DNA of 20,465 nucleotides, from the NCBI GenBank assembly GCA_024653795.1, contig JANLHY010000294.1, positions 1 to 20,465 of the forward strand. The letters run 5' to 3'. This document shows, in pieces, positions 6,635-14,476 of this stretch. Within the stretch, counting starts at the first letter, position 1. Every line of letters begins with the position of its first letter. The DNA comes from Candidatus Brocadiaceae bacterium (GTDB taxonomy: Bacteria > Planctomycetota > Brocadiia > Brocadiales > Brocadiaceae). The notes below the pieces were generated by a model that was not told where the DNA came from, made no database searches, and saw only the letters and a program-made list of their open reading frames with translations. Position numbers and translations under genes: made by a program.

Positions 6635-9600
6635 ATGATTAACAAACTTATCGAACTTTGCCTCAAGAACAGATTTCTCGTCATCTGCTTTTACCTCCTG
6701 GTGATATTCGGCGGCGTCTTTGGATTAAGGAATATCAACATGGACGTCATACCGGATATTGGAGAGAACCAGTGCATCGTCTTTACCGATTGGCCAGGAC
6801 GCAGTCCACAGGACGTAGAAGATCAAATCACCTATCCCCTCACAGTCAATTTACTCGGTGTACCAGGCGTAAAGGTTATACGTTCCCAATCAGGATTTGG
6901 TTTTTCCATGATATTTATCATCTTCAAAGAAAAGATCGATTTTTACTGGGCGCGTTCCAGGGTATTGGAGAGATTAAACTTTATTCAGGCATTGCTACCA
7001 AAAGACGTCATCCCCAGACTTGGTCCCGATGCCACAGGACTTGGCCAGATTTTCTGGTATACCGTTGAAGGCGAAGGTTACGACCTTGGACAACTGCGAT
7101 CTGTCCAGGACTGGTTTGTCCGCTATCAATTAAATGCCGTCGAAGGCGTCTCTGAGGTAGCTGGTGTAGGCGGTTTTGTCAAACAATACCAGGTTGATGT
7201 CGATCCAAACAAACTGTTAGCCCATAACATGACCGTAGGAATGGTGTACGAAGCCGTTCGTAAAAGCAATATCGACGTGGGCGCCAAGGTAGTAGAAAGT
7301 AACAATATGGAGTTTATCATCCGCGGTCTTGGATTCATAAAGAACATTAACGATATTGAAAATATTACGGTAGGCAGTTACAACGGTGTGCCCATATTTG
7401 TTAAAAACATTGCCACTGTCCAGGTCGGGGGTGATTTTAGACGCGGGGCGTTGGATAAGGAAGGCGCTGAGGTTACCGGTGGTATTGTTATCATGCGCCA
7501 GGGGCAGAATCCCTTAGAGGTTATTAAAAGGGTAAAAAAGAAAATCAAAGAAATAGAACCGGGTTTACCTCCTGGGGTGAAGATCGTGCCCTTCTATGAC
7601 AGAGAGGGTCTTATCTACCGTGTAATTGATACCCTTCGAGAGGCGCTGATAGAAGAAATCATTATTACTTCTATTGTTGTTGCTATCTTTCTGTTACATG
7701 TTCGCAGTATATTGATCTGCTGTCTGGGATTCCCCATATCTATCCTTATCTCCTTCCTATGCATGTATTTTATGGGCATTGATTCAAACATCATGTCCCT
7801 CACAGGCATTGCCATTGCCATTGGTGAGGTAAGCGATATGTCCATCATCATGACAGAAAATATCTTTAGAAATCTCATAGAACAAAAGGGCAAAAAAAGC
7901 CGGCCGCAGATCATCCTTGATGCATCAAAAGAAGTCGGCGGTTCTATATTCTTTGCTGCCTTGACAACCATTTGTATGTTCTTCCCGGTATTTGGACTTA
8001 CAGGCCAGGAAGGGAAACTCTTTACACCACTAGCCTGGACAAAGACCATTGCTATTGGGTCGTCAGTTGTTATGGCAATTACCCTGGTTCCCATACTCTG
8101 TACCTTTCTGATAAAGGGTAAACTAAAGCCCATGGAAGAGAATTTTTCCTCCAGGATGCTATTGAGAGGTTATCAACCTGTCCTCAGGTGGGCATTGGAT
8201 CATAAGAAGACGTTCCTTGCAATCCCACTTGCCATTGTTGTTTCATCCGTCTTTGCCGCAAAAAGATTAGGGAGAGAATTCATGCCGCCCCTCGATGAAG
8301 GTTCTATCCTCTTCATGCCTGTGATGTTGCCCAGCGTGGCATTAACGGACGCCCTCAAGGTCATGCAAAAACAGGATATGATCATAAAATCCTTTCCTGA
8401 AATAGATACGGTAGTTGGTAAATTAGGCAGGGCTGAAACTCCCACAGACCCGGCGCCCGTCGAGATGTTTGAAACAATTGTTGCCTTGAAACCAAAGGAA
8501 GAATGGCGCAAAAAGAAAATCGAGTATAAATTTTTGGATTACGTACCATCCTTCCTCCATCCTGTTTTTCACCTCTTTTTACCCGATGAACGAACGATTA
8601 CCAAACAGGAACTCATTCAGGAAATGGACGAAGCTATGAGAATACCAGGCGTGGCAAATATATGGACACAACCAATCGTGAACCGAATTGACATGCTGGC
8701 AACAGGTATCCGTACATCGGTCGGCGTCAAGGTCTTTGGGCCAGACCTGAACGTTATACAGCAATTGGCTATAGACGTCGAAAAGGCGTTAAGAGACGTC
8801 CCCGGTGTGGCAGACCTTTATGCTGAAAGAGTTACGGGAAAACCTTACATGGAATATAAGATTAAACGTGAGGAAATCGCCCGCTATGGTGTCAATATAC
8901 GGGATGTGCAGGATATTATTGAGACAGCCATCGGAGGAGAAAATATTACGACGACGGTAGAAGGTCGTGAACGATACCCCGTGCGGGTCAGATACATTCG
9001 GGAACTGCGAGATAACTTTGACGCATTGAAAAGGATTTATGTCTCCAGTTCCACGGGTGCGCTTATTCCCATTACGCAGGTTGCCGATATTCGATATGTG
9101 ATGGGTCCAGCCATGATCAGCAGCGAAAATGCCCTCCTGAGGGCTTATGTCCTTATGAACGTACGTGGCAGAGACCCGATGAGTTTTGTGGAAGAGGCGT
9201 CCAAGGTCGTAGCACAAAAAGTCATGATACCCAATGGGTATTTTATTCAGTGGAGCGGCCAGTTCGAAAACCAGGTCAGGGCGAGAGAGAGATTACAAAT
9301 CCTTGTGCCTTTATCAATGTTTCTTGGCTTTATCCTGATTTTCATGGCATTCAAATCTTTCCCGCAAACGATGTTTATATTATTTGCAGGCATACCTACA
9401 GCTATTGCAGGCGGTGTCTGGCTTCAATACATGTTTGGCTACAACTTCAGTGTTGCTGTCTGGGTAGGCTTTATTTCTATCTTCGGAATTGTGGACGACG
9501 ATTCCATCCTCATTACTACCTATATCAACGATTTGTTCGGCGAAAGAAAAATGAAAAGTGTTCAGGATATACGAGACACAATACTCATGGCAGGCACGCG

Positions 9601-9844
9601 GAGGATACGGCCATGCATAATGACGGCCGCTACTACATTTATCGGGCTCATGCCCATCCTGTGGTCAACAGGCGCCGGCGCTGAGGTAGCCAAACCCATG
9701 GCAATTCCCTCCATTGGCGGTATGGCAATGGCGCTGGTCAGCGTCTTTATCATCCCCTGTCTGAACGCATGGCACAAGGAACACAAGTTAACGAAGGCAC
9801 TAAAGAAAGATCCGAGTATTGCAGAAACAGGCATAATTATATAA
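6635..9844 (+). CDS. cusA: CusA-type heavy-metal efflux RND pump, Cu(I)/Ag(I)
   Basis: The 1069-residue inner-membrane pump has the RND layout: TM1 at 14-31, a first periplasmic loop, TM2-6 around 335-500, a second loop, and TM8-12 from about 890. Heavy-metal-type motifs include DVIPDIGENQ, SQSGFGFSMIF and MPILWSTGAGAEV. Comparing with E. coli CusA from memory, its metal-binding methionines 573, 623 and 672 correspond to M561 (ILFMP), M611 (APVEMFET) and M687 (RIDMLATG). All three are present, which argues for Cu(I)/Ag(I) rather than zinc or cobalt. About 27 residues are inserted between the last two. TM4 reads AIGEVSDMS (D401 kept) and TM10 carries three aspartates (954-956), unlike E. coli CusA. 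A decayed copy of its 3' end lies at 18554-18709. Confidence 0.93.
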   Translation: MINKLIELCLKNRFLVICFYLLVIFGGVFGLRNINMDVIPDIGENQCIVFTDWPGRSPQDVEDQITYPLTVNLLGVPGVKVIRSQSGFGFSMIFIIFKEKIDFYWARSRVLERLNFIQALLPKDVIPRLGPDATGLGQIFWYTVEGEGYDLGQLRSVQDWFVRYQLNAVEGVSEVAGVGGFVKQYQVDVDPNKLLAHNMTVGMVYEAVRKSNIDVGAKVVESNNMEFIIRGLGFIKNINDIENITVGSYNGVPIFVKNIATVQVGGDFRRGALDKEGAEVTGGIVIMRQGQNPLEVIKRVKKKIKEIEPGLPPGVKIVPFYDREGLIYRVIDTLREALIEEIIITSIVVAIFLLHVRSILICCLGFPISILISFLCMYFMGIDSNIMSLTGIAIAIGEVSDMSIIMTENIFRNLIEQKGKKSRPQIILDASKEVGGSIFFAALTTICMFFPVFGLTGQEGKLFTPLAWTKTIAIGSSVVMAITLVPILCTFLIKGKLKPMEENFSSRMLLRGYQPVLRWALDHKKTFLAIPLAIVVSSVFAAKRLGREFMPPLDEGSILFMPVMLPSVALTDALKVMQKQDMIIKSFPEIDTVVGKLGRAETPTDPAPVEMFETIVALKPKEEWRKKKIEYKFLDYVPSFLHPVFHLFLPDERTITKQELIQEMDEAMRIPGVANIWTQPIVNRIDMLATGIRTSVGVKVFGPDLNVIQQLAIDVEKALRDVPGVADLYAERVTGKPYMEYKIKREEIARYGVNIRDVQDIIETAIGGENITTTVEGRERYPVRVRYIRELRDNFDALKRIYVSSSTGALIPITQVADIRYVMGPAMISSENALLRAYVLMNVRGRDPMSFVEEASKVVAQKVMIPNGYFIQWSGQFENQVRARERLQILVPLSMFLGFILIFMAFKSFPQTMFILFAGIPTAIAGGVWLQYMFGYNFSVAVWVGFISIFGIVDDDSILITTYINDLFGERKMKSVQDIRDTILMAGTRRIRPCIMTAATTFIGLMPILWSTGAGAEVAKPMAIPSIGGMAMALVSVFIIPCLNAWHKEHKLTKALKKDPSIAETGIII

Positions 9845-9920
9845 CTTATTAAAGAAATCAAGTGTTGGTAATATTGAACTTGTTGAATAGTAATTCCTTC
9901 CTCTTTAAAAGAGAACGACA

Positions 9921-10268
9921 ATGAAAGCACGGATATTAACGACCCTTTTGTGTGTAACAATGTTGATGGGCTGTGCTTCCCAGACATTCCCAATACCATT
10001 GTCTAACAATGACCCCGCAAATCCGAACGCCCCGGAATCTGCGTTTTCTCCACGAACTAATTGGCTACAAACCGAGGTGCCTGTCACAGCGGAACAAACA
10101 CCCACCGAACCAACTTCATCTACAGATTTACCCGCAACTGCACCCACAATGTATACCTGTCCGATGCATCCCGAAATAGTACAATCAAGCTTGGGCAGAT
10201 GCTCAAAGTGTGGGATGAGACTAGTTCCGGCAGAACCTCCCAAAACCGAATCGGAGGGTAAACAATGA
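9921..10268 (+). CDS. Small lipoprotein with one heavy-metal-binding module
   Basis: The 115-residue protein has a lipoprotein signal peptide (ILTTLLCVTMLMGC, lipobox LMGC, lipidated Cys about residue 18). A proline/threonine-rich linker follows, then one metal-binding module near 75-100: YTCPMHPEI followed by CSKCGMRLVP. The module is the same type as those in the adaptor of this cluster and should bind Cu(I)/Ag(I) in the periplasm. It could act as a metal chaperone or buffer for the pump or the oxidase. Its stop codon overlaps the start of the next gene (ATGA at 10265), so the two are translationally coupled. The upstream Shine-Dalgarno is poor (AGAGAACG). Function beyond metal binding is inferred. 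Confidence 0.8.
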   Translation: MKARILTTLLCVTMLMGCASQTFPIPLSNNDPANPNAPESAFSPRTNWLQTEVPVTAEQTPTEPTSSTDLPATAPTMYTCPMHPEIVQSSLGRCSKCGMRLVPAEPPKTESEGKQ

Positions 10269-11725
10269 CACATAGATTGATAGCCATATTTATAACGCTT
10301 ATGTGTATTGGAGTACTTACTGGTTGCGCTTCGGTTCCTAAAGAGGCTGGATTTCCGGACGTTCAGAATATCATAGAACAGCGCATTGGTCGCCGACTAC
10401 ACTGGAACCAGGGCACATCGGAGGATGCGGCGGTGGTCGATACTGTCCGGTCAATGCTACAACAGGAACTGACCATAGACGAAGCCGTGCAGATTGCACT
10501 GCTCAATAACCGATCTTTGCAGGCGACATATGAAGAATTGGGCATTGCTCAGGCCGACCTTGTTCAGGCAGGTTTGTTGCGGAACCCGCTCTTTGGAGCC
10601 AGTTTCCGTTTCCCGGATAAGACCGTGGGAGGGCATCGCAGTACCAACACAGAGTTTTCAGTGGTTCAGGATTTTCTTGATTTACTTGTGCGTCCTTTAC
10701 GGAAAAAAGTGGCCTCAACGCAGTTTGAACAAGTGAAGCTGCGTGTTGGTAATGCAGTTTTGGACCTTGCAGCAGAAGTACGGTCAGCTTATTACGCCCT
10801 TCAAGCAGATGAGCAAACGTTAGAAATGCGCAGAACTGTAGTCCAGGCTACGGAAGCAGCAGTTGACATTGCTACCCGTCAACACGATGCCGGCACTTTA
10901 AAAACGTTAGATCTTGCAAATCAACAGGGATTCCATGATCAGGCGAAATTGGACATGACAAGAACAGATATCCAGATCGTTGCTGACCGTGAGCGCCTGA
11001 ATCGACTGATGGGAATTTGGGGAGCAGATACAATGTGGAAACTCCCTGAGAGGTTGCCCGAGTTGCCAGAATCTGAAATTCCAATGGAACATCTGGAGTC
11101 TATTGCCGTGTCACAACGCCTGGATTTAGCCGCCGCACGACAGGAGATGCAGGTCATCGCTTATGCCTTGTCATTGACGCGGAAATATCGATATTTTTAT
11201 GTATTTGACGTCGGTGTGGATACTGAACATGATGTCGCGGATGACGTAAACATCACGGGACCTAACGTAACGATTGAACTGCCGATCTTCGACCAACGTC
11301 AGGCGGAGATCGCCCGGCTGGAGGCACAATTGAGGCAAAGCCAGCGGCGGCTCTCATCACTGGCAATCGATATACGCTCGGAGGTCAGGGAGGTACGCAA
11401 TCGGCTTTTGGCTGCCCGCAACGTGGTCAAATACTATCACGACGTTGTTCTTCCCCTTCGAAAGCGGATCGTGGACGAATCCCAACTGTATTACAACGGC
11501 ATGCTTATTGGAGTATATGAGTTGCTCCTGGCGAAGCAAAACCAGATCAACGCAGGTCGTGAATACATCGATACTTTGAGGGACTACTGGATTGCCGGGT
11601 CTGACCTGGAGCGTGCAGTTGGTGGCCGTTTGATAGTCACTGAGGAGGCGACCCGGCCGCCCGCACAACCGGTGGATCAACCGGCTACTCAACCATCTGA
11701 ACTCCAAAAACATATTCATCAGTAA
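10265..11725 (+). CDS. Second TolC/CusC-family outer-membrane efflux lipoprotein
   Basis: The 486-residue protein has a lipobox (CIGVLTGC) and the outer-membrane-factor repeat halves: LTIDEAVQIALLNNRSLQATYEELG near residue 74 and ESIAVSQRLDLAAARQEMQ near residue 280, with TIELPIFDQRQAEIARLEAQL near residue 338. It is distinct from the outer-membrane factor at 2585-3919. The C-terminus is proline-rich (RPPAQPVDQPATQPSE). Two channel genes in one metal cluster suggests either that the second serves another transporter or that the cluster was built from two modules. Its DNA is richer in GC than the first half of the cluster. It overlaps the lipoprotein gene by 4 bases and is followed 11 bases later by the oxidase gene. 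Confidence 0.88.
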   Translation: MTHRLIAIFITLMCIGVLTGCASVPKEAGFPDVQNIIEQRIGRRLHWNQGTSEDAAVVDTVRSMLQQELTIDEAVQIALLNNRSLQATYEELGIAQADLVQAGLLRNPLFGASFRFPDKTVGGHRSTNTEFSVVQDFLDLLVRPLRKKVASTQFEQVKLRVGNAVLDLAAEVRSAYYALQADEQTLEMRRTVVQATEAAVDIATRQHDAGTLKTLDLANQQGFHDQAKLDMTRTDIQIVADRERLNRLMGIWGADTMWKLPERLPELPESEIPMEHLESIAVSQRLDLAAARQEMQVIAYALSLTRKYRYFYVFDVGVDTEHDVADDVNITGPNVTIELPIFDQRQAEIARLEAQLRQSQRRLSSLAIDIRSEVREVRNRLLAARNVVKYYHDVVLPLRKRIVDESQLYYNGMLIGVYELLLAKQNQINAGREYIDTLRDYWIAGSDLERAVGGRLIVTEEATRPPAQPVDQPATQPSELQKHIHQ

Positions 11726-11736
11726 GGAGATTAATC

Positions 11737-13014
11737 ATGATTACTCGGCGTAAAATGCTTCTTTCCAGCGCAGTGGCATTGCTAACTGGCGGTGTTTCTA
11801 TGCTGTTAGGTCGCAAGCAACTGGAAGCTGTAAACACAGTGACCACAGCACAATCCACCCCTATCATGCCACCCACACAAGGTTTGTCCTATACACCGGT
11901 AGTTACACTCAATGGGAGTACCCTACCCTGGAAGTGGGACAATGGCGTTAAAGTTTTTCACTTGATCGCCGAGCCGGTCAAGCGGGAGTTTGCGCCAGGC
12001 ATGATCGTCAACTGCTGGGGTTATAACGGTCAGACGCCAGGCCCTACCATCGAAGCGGTGGAAGGTGACCGTGTGCGCCTCTTAGTCACCAACAAACTTG
12101 CTGAACATACCTCGATCCATTGGCATGGTGTGCTCCTGCCCAATGGCATGGACGGTGTCGGGGGATTGACCCAGCGCCAAATCAAGCCGGGCGAGACCTA
12201 TGTCTATGAATTTACGCTCTGTCAGCATGGTACACAAATGTACCACCCGCATGCGGACGAGATGGTGCAGATGGCAATGGGGATGGAGGGCTTTTTCATT
12301 ATACACCCAAAGGAGACAGAGCAGCCAAGGATCGACCGGGACTTCTGTATCTTTCTTCAAGAATGGTTTGTCGAACCAGGCACATCCACTCCGAATCCGA
12401 ACATCATGACCGACTTTAACCTCTTTACATTCAACAGTCGTGTGTTCCCAGGCACCGCACCGTTGGTAGTCCGTTTGGGAGACCGGGTGAGAATTAGGGT
12501 CGCCAATTTGAGCATGGATTCCCATCCAATTCATCTGCACGGTTATAGCTTCAAGATCACTGGCACTGATGGGGGCTGGATTCCGGCTACGGGTCAATGG
12601 CCTGAAACCACGGTTAACGTTCCACCGGGTACCACGCGTGACATACAATTCGTGGCAAATGCTCCAGGGGACTGGGCTTTGCACTGCCACAAGAACCACC
12701 ACGTCATGAACGCCATGAATCATGACGTACCAAACATGATCGGTGTAAAACAGAGCGGAGTGGAAGGGAAGGTACAAAACCTGCTGCCGGATTATATGGC
12801 TATGGGCGAGACTGGCATGTCCGAAATGGCATCGATGAACATGCCCTTACCAAGAAATACCCTCCCTATGATGACAGGAAAGGGACCATTTGGTCCCATT
12901 GAAATGGGTGGGATGTTTACCGTGTTAAAGGTCCATGAGGGTATCACCTGCTACGATGACCCAGGCTGGTACCAACACCCGGAAGGCACTGTATCCTGGC
13001 GAGTAGTTGAATAA
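11737..13014 (+). CDS. Tat-exported multicopper oxidase (copper-resistance type)
   Basis: The 425-residue protein starts with ITRRKMLLSSAVALLTGG, a twin-arginine signal, so it is folded with copper before export to the periplasm. All copper motifs are visible: HWHG (128-131), HPH (170-172), HPIHLHG (263-269) and HCHKNHHVMNAM (316-327), with C317, H322 and M327 as type-1 ligands. A methionine-rich segment at 353-393 may bind or deliver Cu(I). Enzymes of this kind oxidise toxic Cu(I) to Cu(II) using oxygen, which fits the efflux genes upstream. AGGAGA lies at the right distance from the ATG. The codons are noticeably more GC-rich than those of the M56 and adaptor genes. A laccase-like activity on other substrates cannot be excluded. 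Confidence 0.9.
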   Translation: MITRRKMLLSSAVALLTGGVSMLLGRKQLEAVNTVTTAQSTPIMPPTQGLSYTPVVTLNGSTLPWKWDNGVKVFHLIAEPVKREFAPGMIVNCWGYNGQTPGPTIEAVEGDRVRLLVTNKLAEHTSIHWHGVLLPNGMDGVGGLTQRQIKPGETYVYEFTLCQHGTQMYHPHADEMVQMAMGMEGFFIIHPKETEQPRIDRDFCIFLQEWFVEPGTSTPNPNIMTDFNLFTFNSRVFPGTAPLVVRLGDRVRIRVANLSMDSHPIHLHGYSFKITGTDGGWIPATGQWPETTVNVPPGTTRDIQFVANAPGDWALHCHKNHHVMNAMNHDVPNMIGVKQSGVEGKVQNLLPDYMAMGETGMSEMASMNMPLPRNTLPMMTGKGPFGPIEMGGMFTVLKVHEGITCYDDPGWYQHPEGTVSWRVVE

Positions 13015-13047
13015 CTATTAACAAATGGGTCTTAATCCAGCAGGTGC

Positions 13048-13076
13048 GGGTTGGGTTGAGCGAAGTGAAACCCAAC
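13048..13076 (+). repeat. Dispersed GTTGGGTT palindromic repeat, copy 1
   Basis: GTTGGGTT (13050-13057) pairs with AACCCAAC (13069-13076) around GAGCGAAGTGA. It is the same element, in the same orientation, as 18462-18496, and an inverted relative of 13233-13263. Confidence 0.65.
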
Positions 13077-13232
13077 AAATGGCTGTGTTCGCGCTGGTCA
13101 AACGGGGCGAAATACAACAGTATTGATCAGAAAGAAAAAAGGCTACGCAATATCGCAGATCACAGACATGGGGTGCAACCTTTTTCTTTATAGTGGTGAC
13201 ACACAATAGAAAAAGATATTGAGTAGTGAGTT

Positions 13233-13263
13233 GTTGGGTTTCGCCTTGATCAACCCAACCTAC
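13233..13263 (-). repeat. Dispersed GTTGGGTT palindromic repeat, copy 2
   Basis: On the minus strand it begins GTAGGTTGGGTTGATCAAG and ends GCGAAACCCAAC, matching the copies at 13048 and 18462 with small differences in the loop. Confidence 0.65.
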
Positions 13264-13419
13264 TCAACTTTTATGAAAGTGAAATTAAGTATATCAATTT
13301 AGCACACTCTACTTTTTTATCAATAAATAAGGTGACCCCATGTGGTTGATCCCATGAAATTCCTTGATTAATAAAATTGTAAGCTTTATTATTTTTGTAA
13401 GTATAAATGTTTTAGTAAG

Positions 13420-13746
13420 GTGAATCATAATATTATACTATCAGCAAATATTACCTCGAAAGGTCAAATTACCTTACCAAAATAAGTGAGGAAACTTTTA
13501 AATGTACGGGAAGGAAATGTTATAGTCTTTGAAAAGGAAAACGATAAAATTGTAATCAAACCAGCCAGAACCCTTCGTGACTTTAAAGGTTTATTAAAAA
13601 GTATAAATACTGAAGAAAACTTTGACGAGATAAGAAAAATAGTCAAGAAATATATACCTTTGATAAAAAACAGGAGGCGAGCATGGATATATATGAATAT
13701 GCAATGCAAATGGAAAAAGACGGCGAAACTTACTACCGCGAATTAG
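13420..13746 (+). pseudogene. AbrB/MazE-type antitoxin gene with a nonsense codon
   Basis: The frame beginning near GTG 13420 reads SANITSKGQITLPK, then TAA (13483-13485), then VRKLLNVREGNVIVFEKEN. This is the swapped-hairpin DNA-binding domain of AbrB/MazE/VapB antitoxins, in which the position of the stop is normally glutamate (TLPKEVRKLL), so GAA to TAA is the simplest explanation. The true start is uncertain. The frame remains open to 13746, but its last 20 or so codons overlap the ferritin-like gene and look like read-through, so the natural end is probably lost. No toxin gene follows. Restart at GTG 13486 would give a product lacking half of the DNA-binding fold. It is most likely a remnant of a toxin-antitoxin pair. 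Confidence 0.75.
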
Positions 13747-14168
13747 CTGGCAAGGTGGACAATAAAGGACTCAAAAAAATACTCACCATGCTCGCAGATG
13801 CTGAAGTAATTCATTACAACGTCTTTTTGAAAATGAAGACGAATCAGGGAATCCATTTGACAGACACACCGATACTATCAAATGCAAAAAATATCTTCAC
13901 AAAGATGAAAGAAGAAAAAGATACGTTTGGTATCAACGTCTCGTATGTAGGATTATATAAGAAAGCCCAGGAAATAGAGAAAAAGAGCCAAATTTTTTAT
14001 TTAGAAAAGGCTGACGAAGTAAATATCCCATCCCAAAGGGAAATATTTTTAAAAATAGCAGAAGAGGAAAACAAACATTATTTCATCTTGGAAAACATCA
14101 TCAATTTCGTTTCACGACCACAAACCTGGCTAGAAAATGCAGAGTGGTATCACCTGGAAGAATATTAA
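13683..14168 (+). CDS. Ferritin-like (rubrerythrin-domain) protein
   Basis: The 161-residue protein is a four-helix ferritin-like domain with paired diiron motifs: E11/E15 (MEKDGETYY), E41xxH44 (DAEVIHYN), E97/E99 (QEIEKKSQ) and E129xxH132 (EEENKHY). It ends in TWLENAEWYHLEEY, a tail common in short rubrerythrin-like proteins. There is no C-terminal rubredoxin domain (no CxxC pairs), so it would need a separate electron donor if it acts as a peroxidase; iron or redox stress handling in the cytoplasm is the likely role. AGGAGG stands at ideal spacing before ATG 13683. It stands alone on the plus strand, facing the convergent nifJ-type gene. Confidence 0.82.
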   Translation: MDIYEYAMQMEKDGETYYRELAGKVDNKGLKKILTMLADAEVIHYNVFLKMKTNQGIHLTDTPILSNAKNIFTKMKEEKDTFGINVSYVGLYKKAQEIEKKSQIFYLEKADEVNIPSQREIFLKIAEEENKHYFILENIINFVSRPQTWLENAEWYHLEEY

Positions 14169-14476
14169 TCACAGCGCCCCACGCACCCATAAAGGGTGCG
14201 GCTACTAAATTTTCGTACCAGAAGTTTTTCTTCAATAGCCTGCTGAGCCTGAATTTGCTCTTTTGTCGCACCTTTTCTTTAAATCTCAAGTCGTACTTCG
14301 TAAATCGTAAATTTTGTCATACTTATTGTTGCATACTATGAGGAAGAATGAGAAGAAAAATGCTCCGGTATTCATTGCTATAAGGATTCAGATCGATAGC
14401 CCGCATCTTTCCATGATACTTCACCACCAATCAATACCTTACAGCACTCTCCGTGCCTTTGTGGTTTTCAAACATT
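14169..14476. other. Convergent intergenic region with a hairpin
   Basis: No gene is supported between the convergent ferritin-like and nifJ-type genes. A perfect stem CGCACCC/GGGTGCG with loop ATAAA lies at 14182-14200, 13 bases after the ferritin-like stop, and could terminate from either side although no strong T-run follows. At about 14449-14470 there is a TCCGTGCCTTTGTGGTTT stretch, of the kind seen in dispersed non-coding repeats. Confidence 0.5.
14182..14200. terminator. Candidate bidirectional terminator hairpin
   Basis: CGCACCC (14182-14188) pairs perfectly with GGGTGCG (14194-14200) around ATAAA. Its place between two converging genes fits termination, but the missing T-run on either strand keeps this tentative; it may instead be a repeat element. 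Confidence 0.35.

Larger units (their letters stand above)
13015..13419. other. Intergenic stretch with two dispersed-repeat copies
   Basis: No gene is supported in these 405 bases. Two copies, in opposite orientation, of a GTTGGGTT...GAAACCCAAC repeat occur at 13048-13076 and 13233-13263. The first is 34 bases after the oxidase stop and its 8-bp stem could help terminate the operon, though no T-run follows. The rest is AT-rich sequence without a convincing promoter or RNA gene. Confidence 0.6.

Noticed and set aside
7615..8133. 172-codon minus-strand frame inside cusA
   Set aside because: It lies wholly antisense to the conserved TM2-6 region of the pump and resembles no known protein.
9250..9684. 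144-codon plus-strand frame overlapping cusA
   Set aside because: It is an out-of-frame shadow of the TM8-11 region, with improbable composition.
12082..12777. 231-codon minus-strand frame inside the multicopper oxidase gene
   Set aside because: It is antisense to all the copper motifs of a well-supported gene, and its translation shows no domain features.
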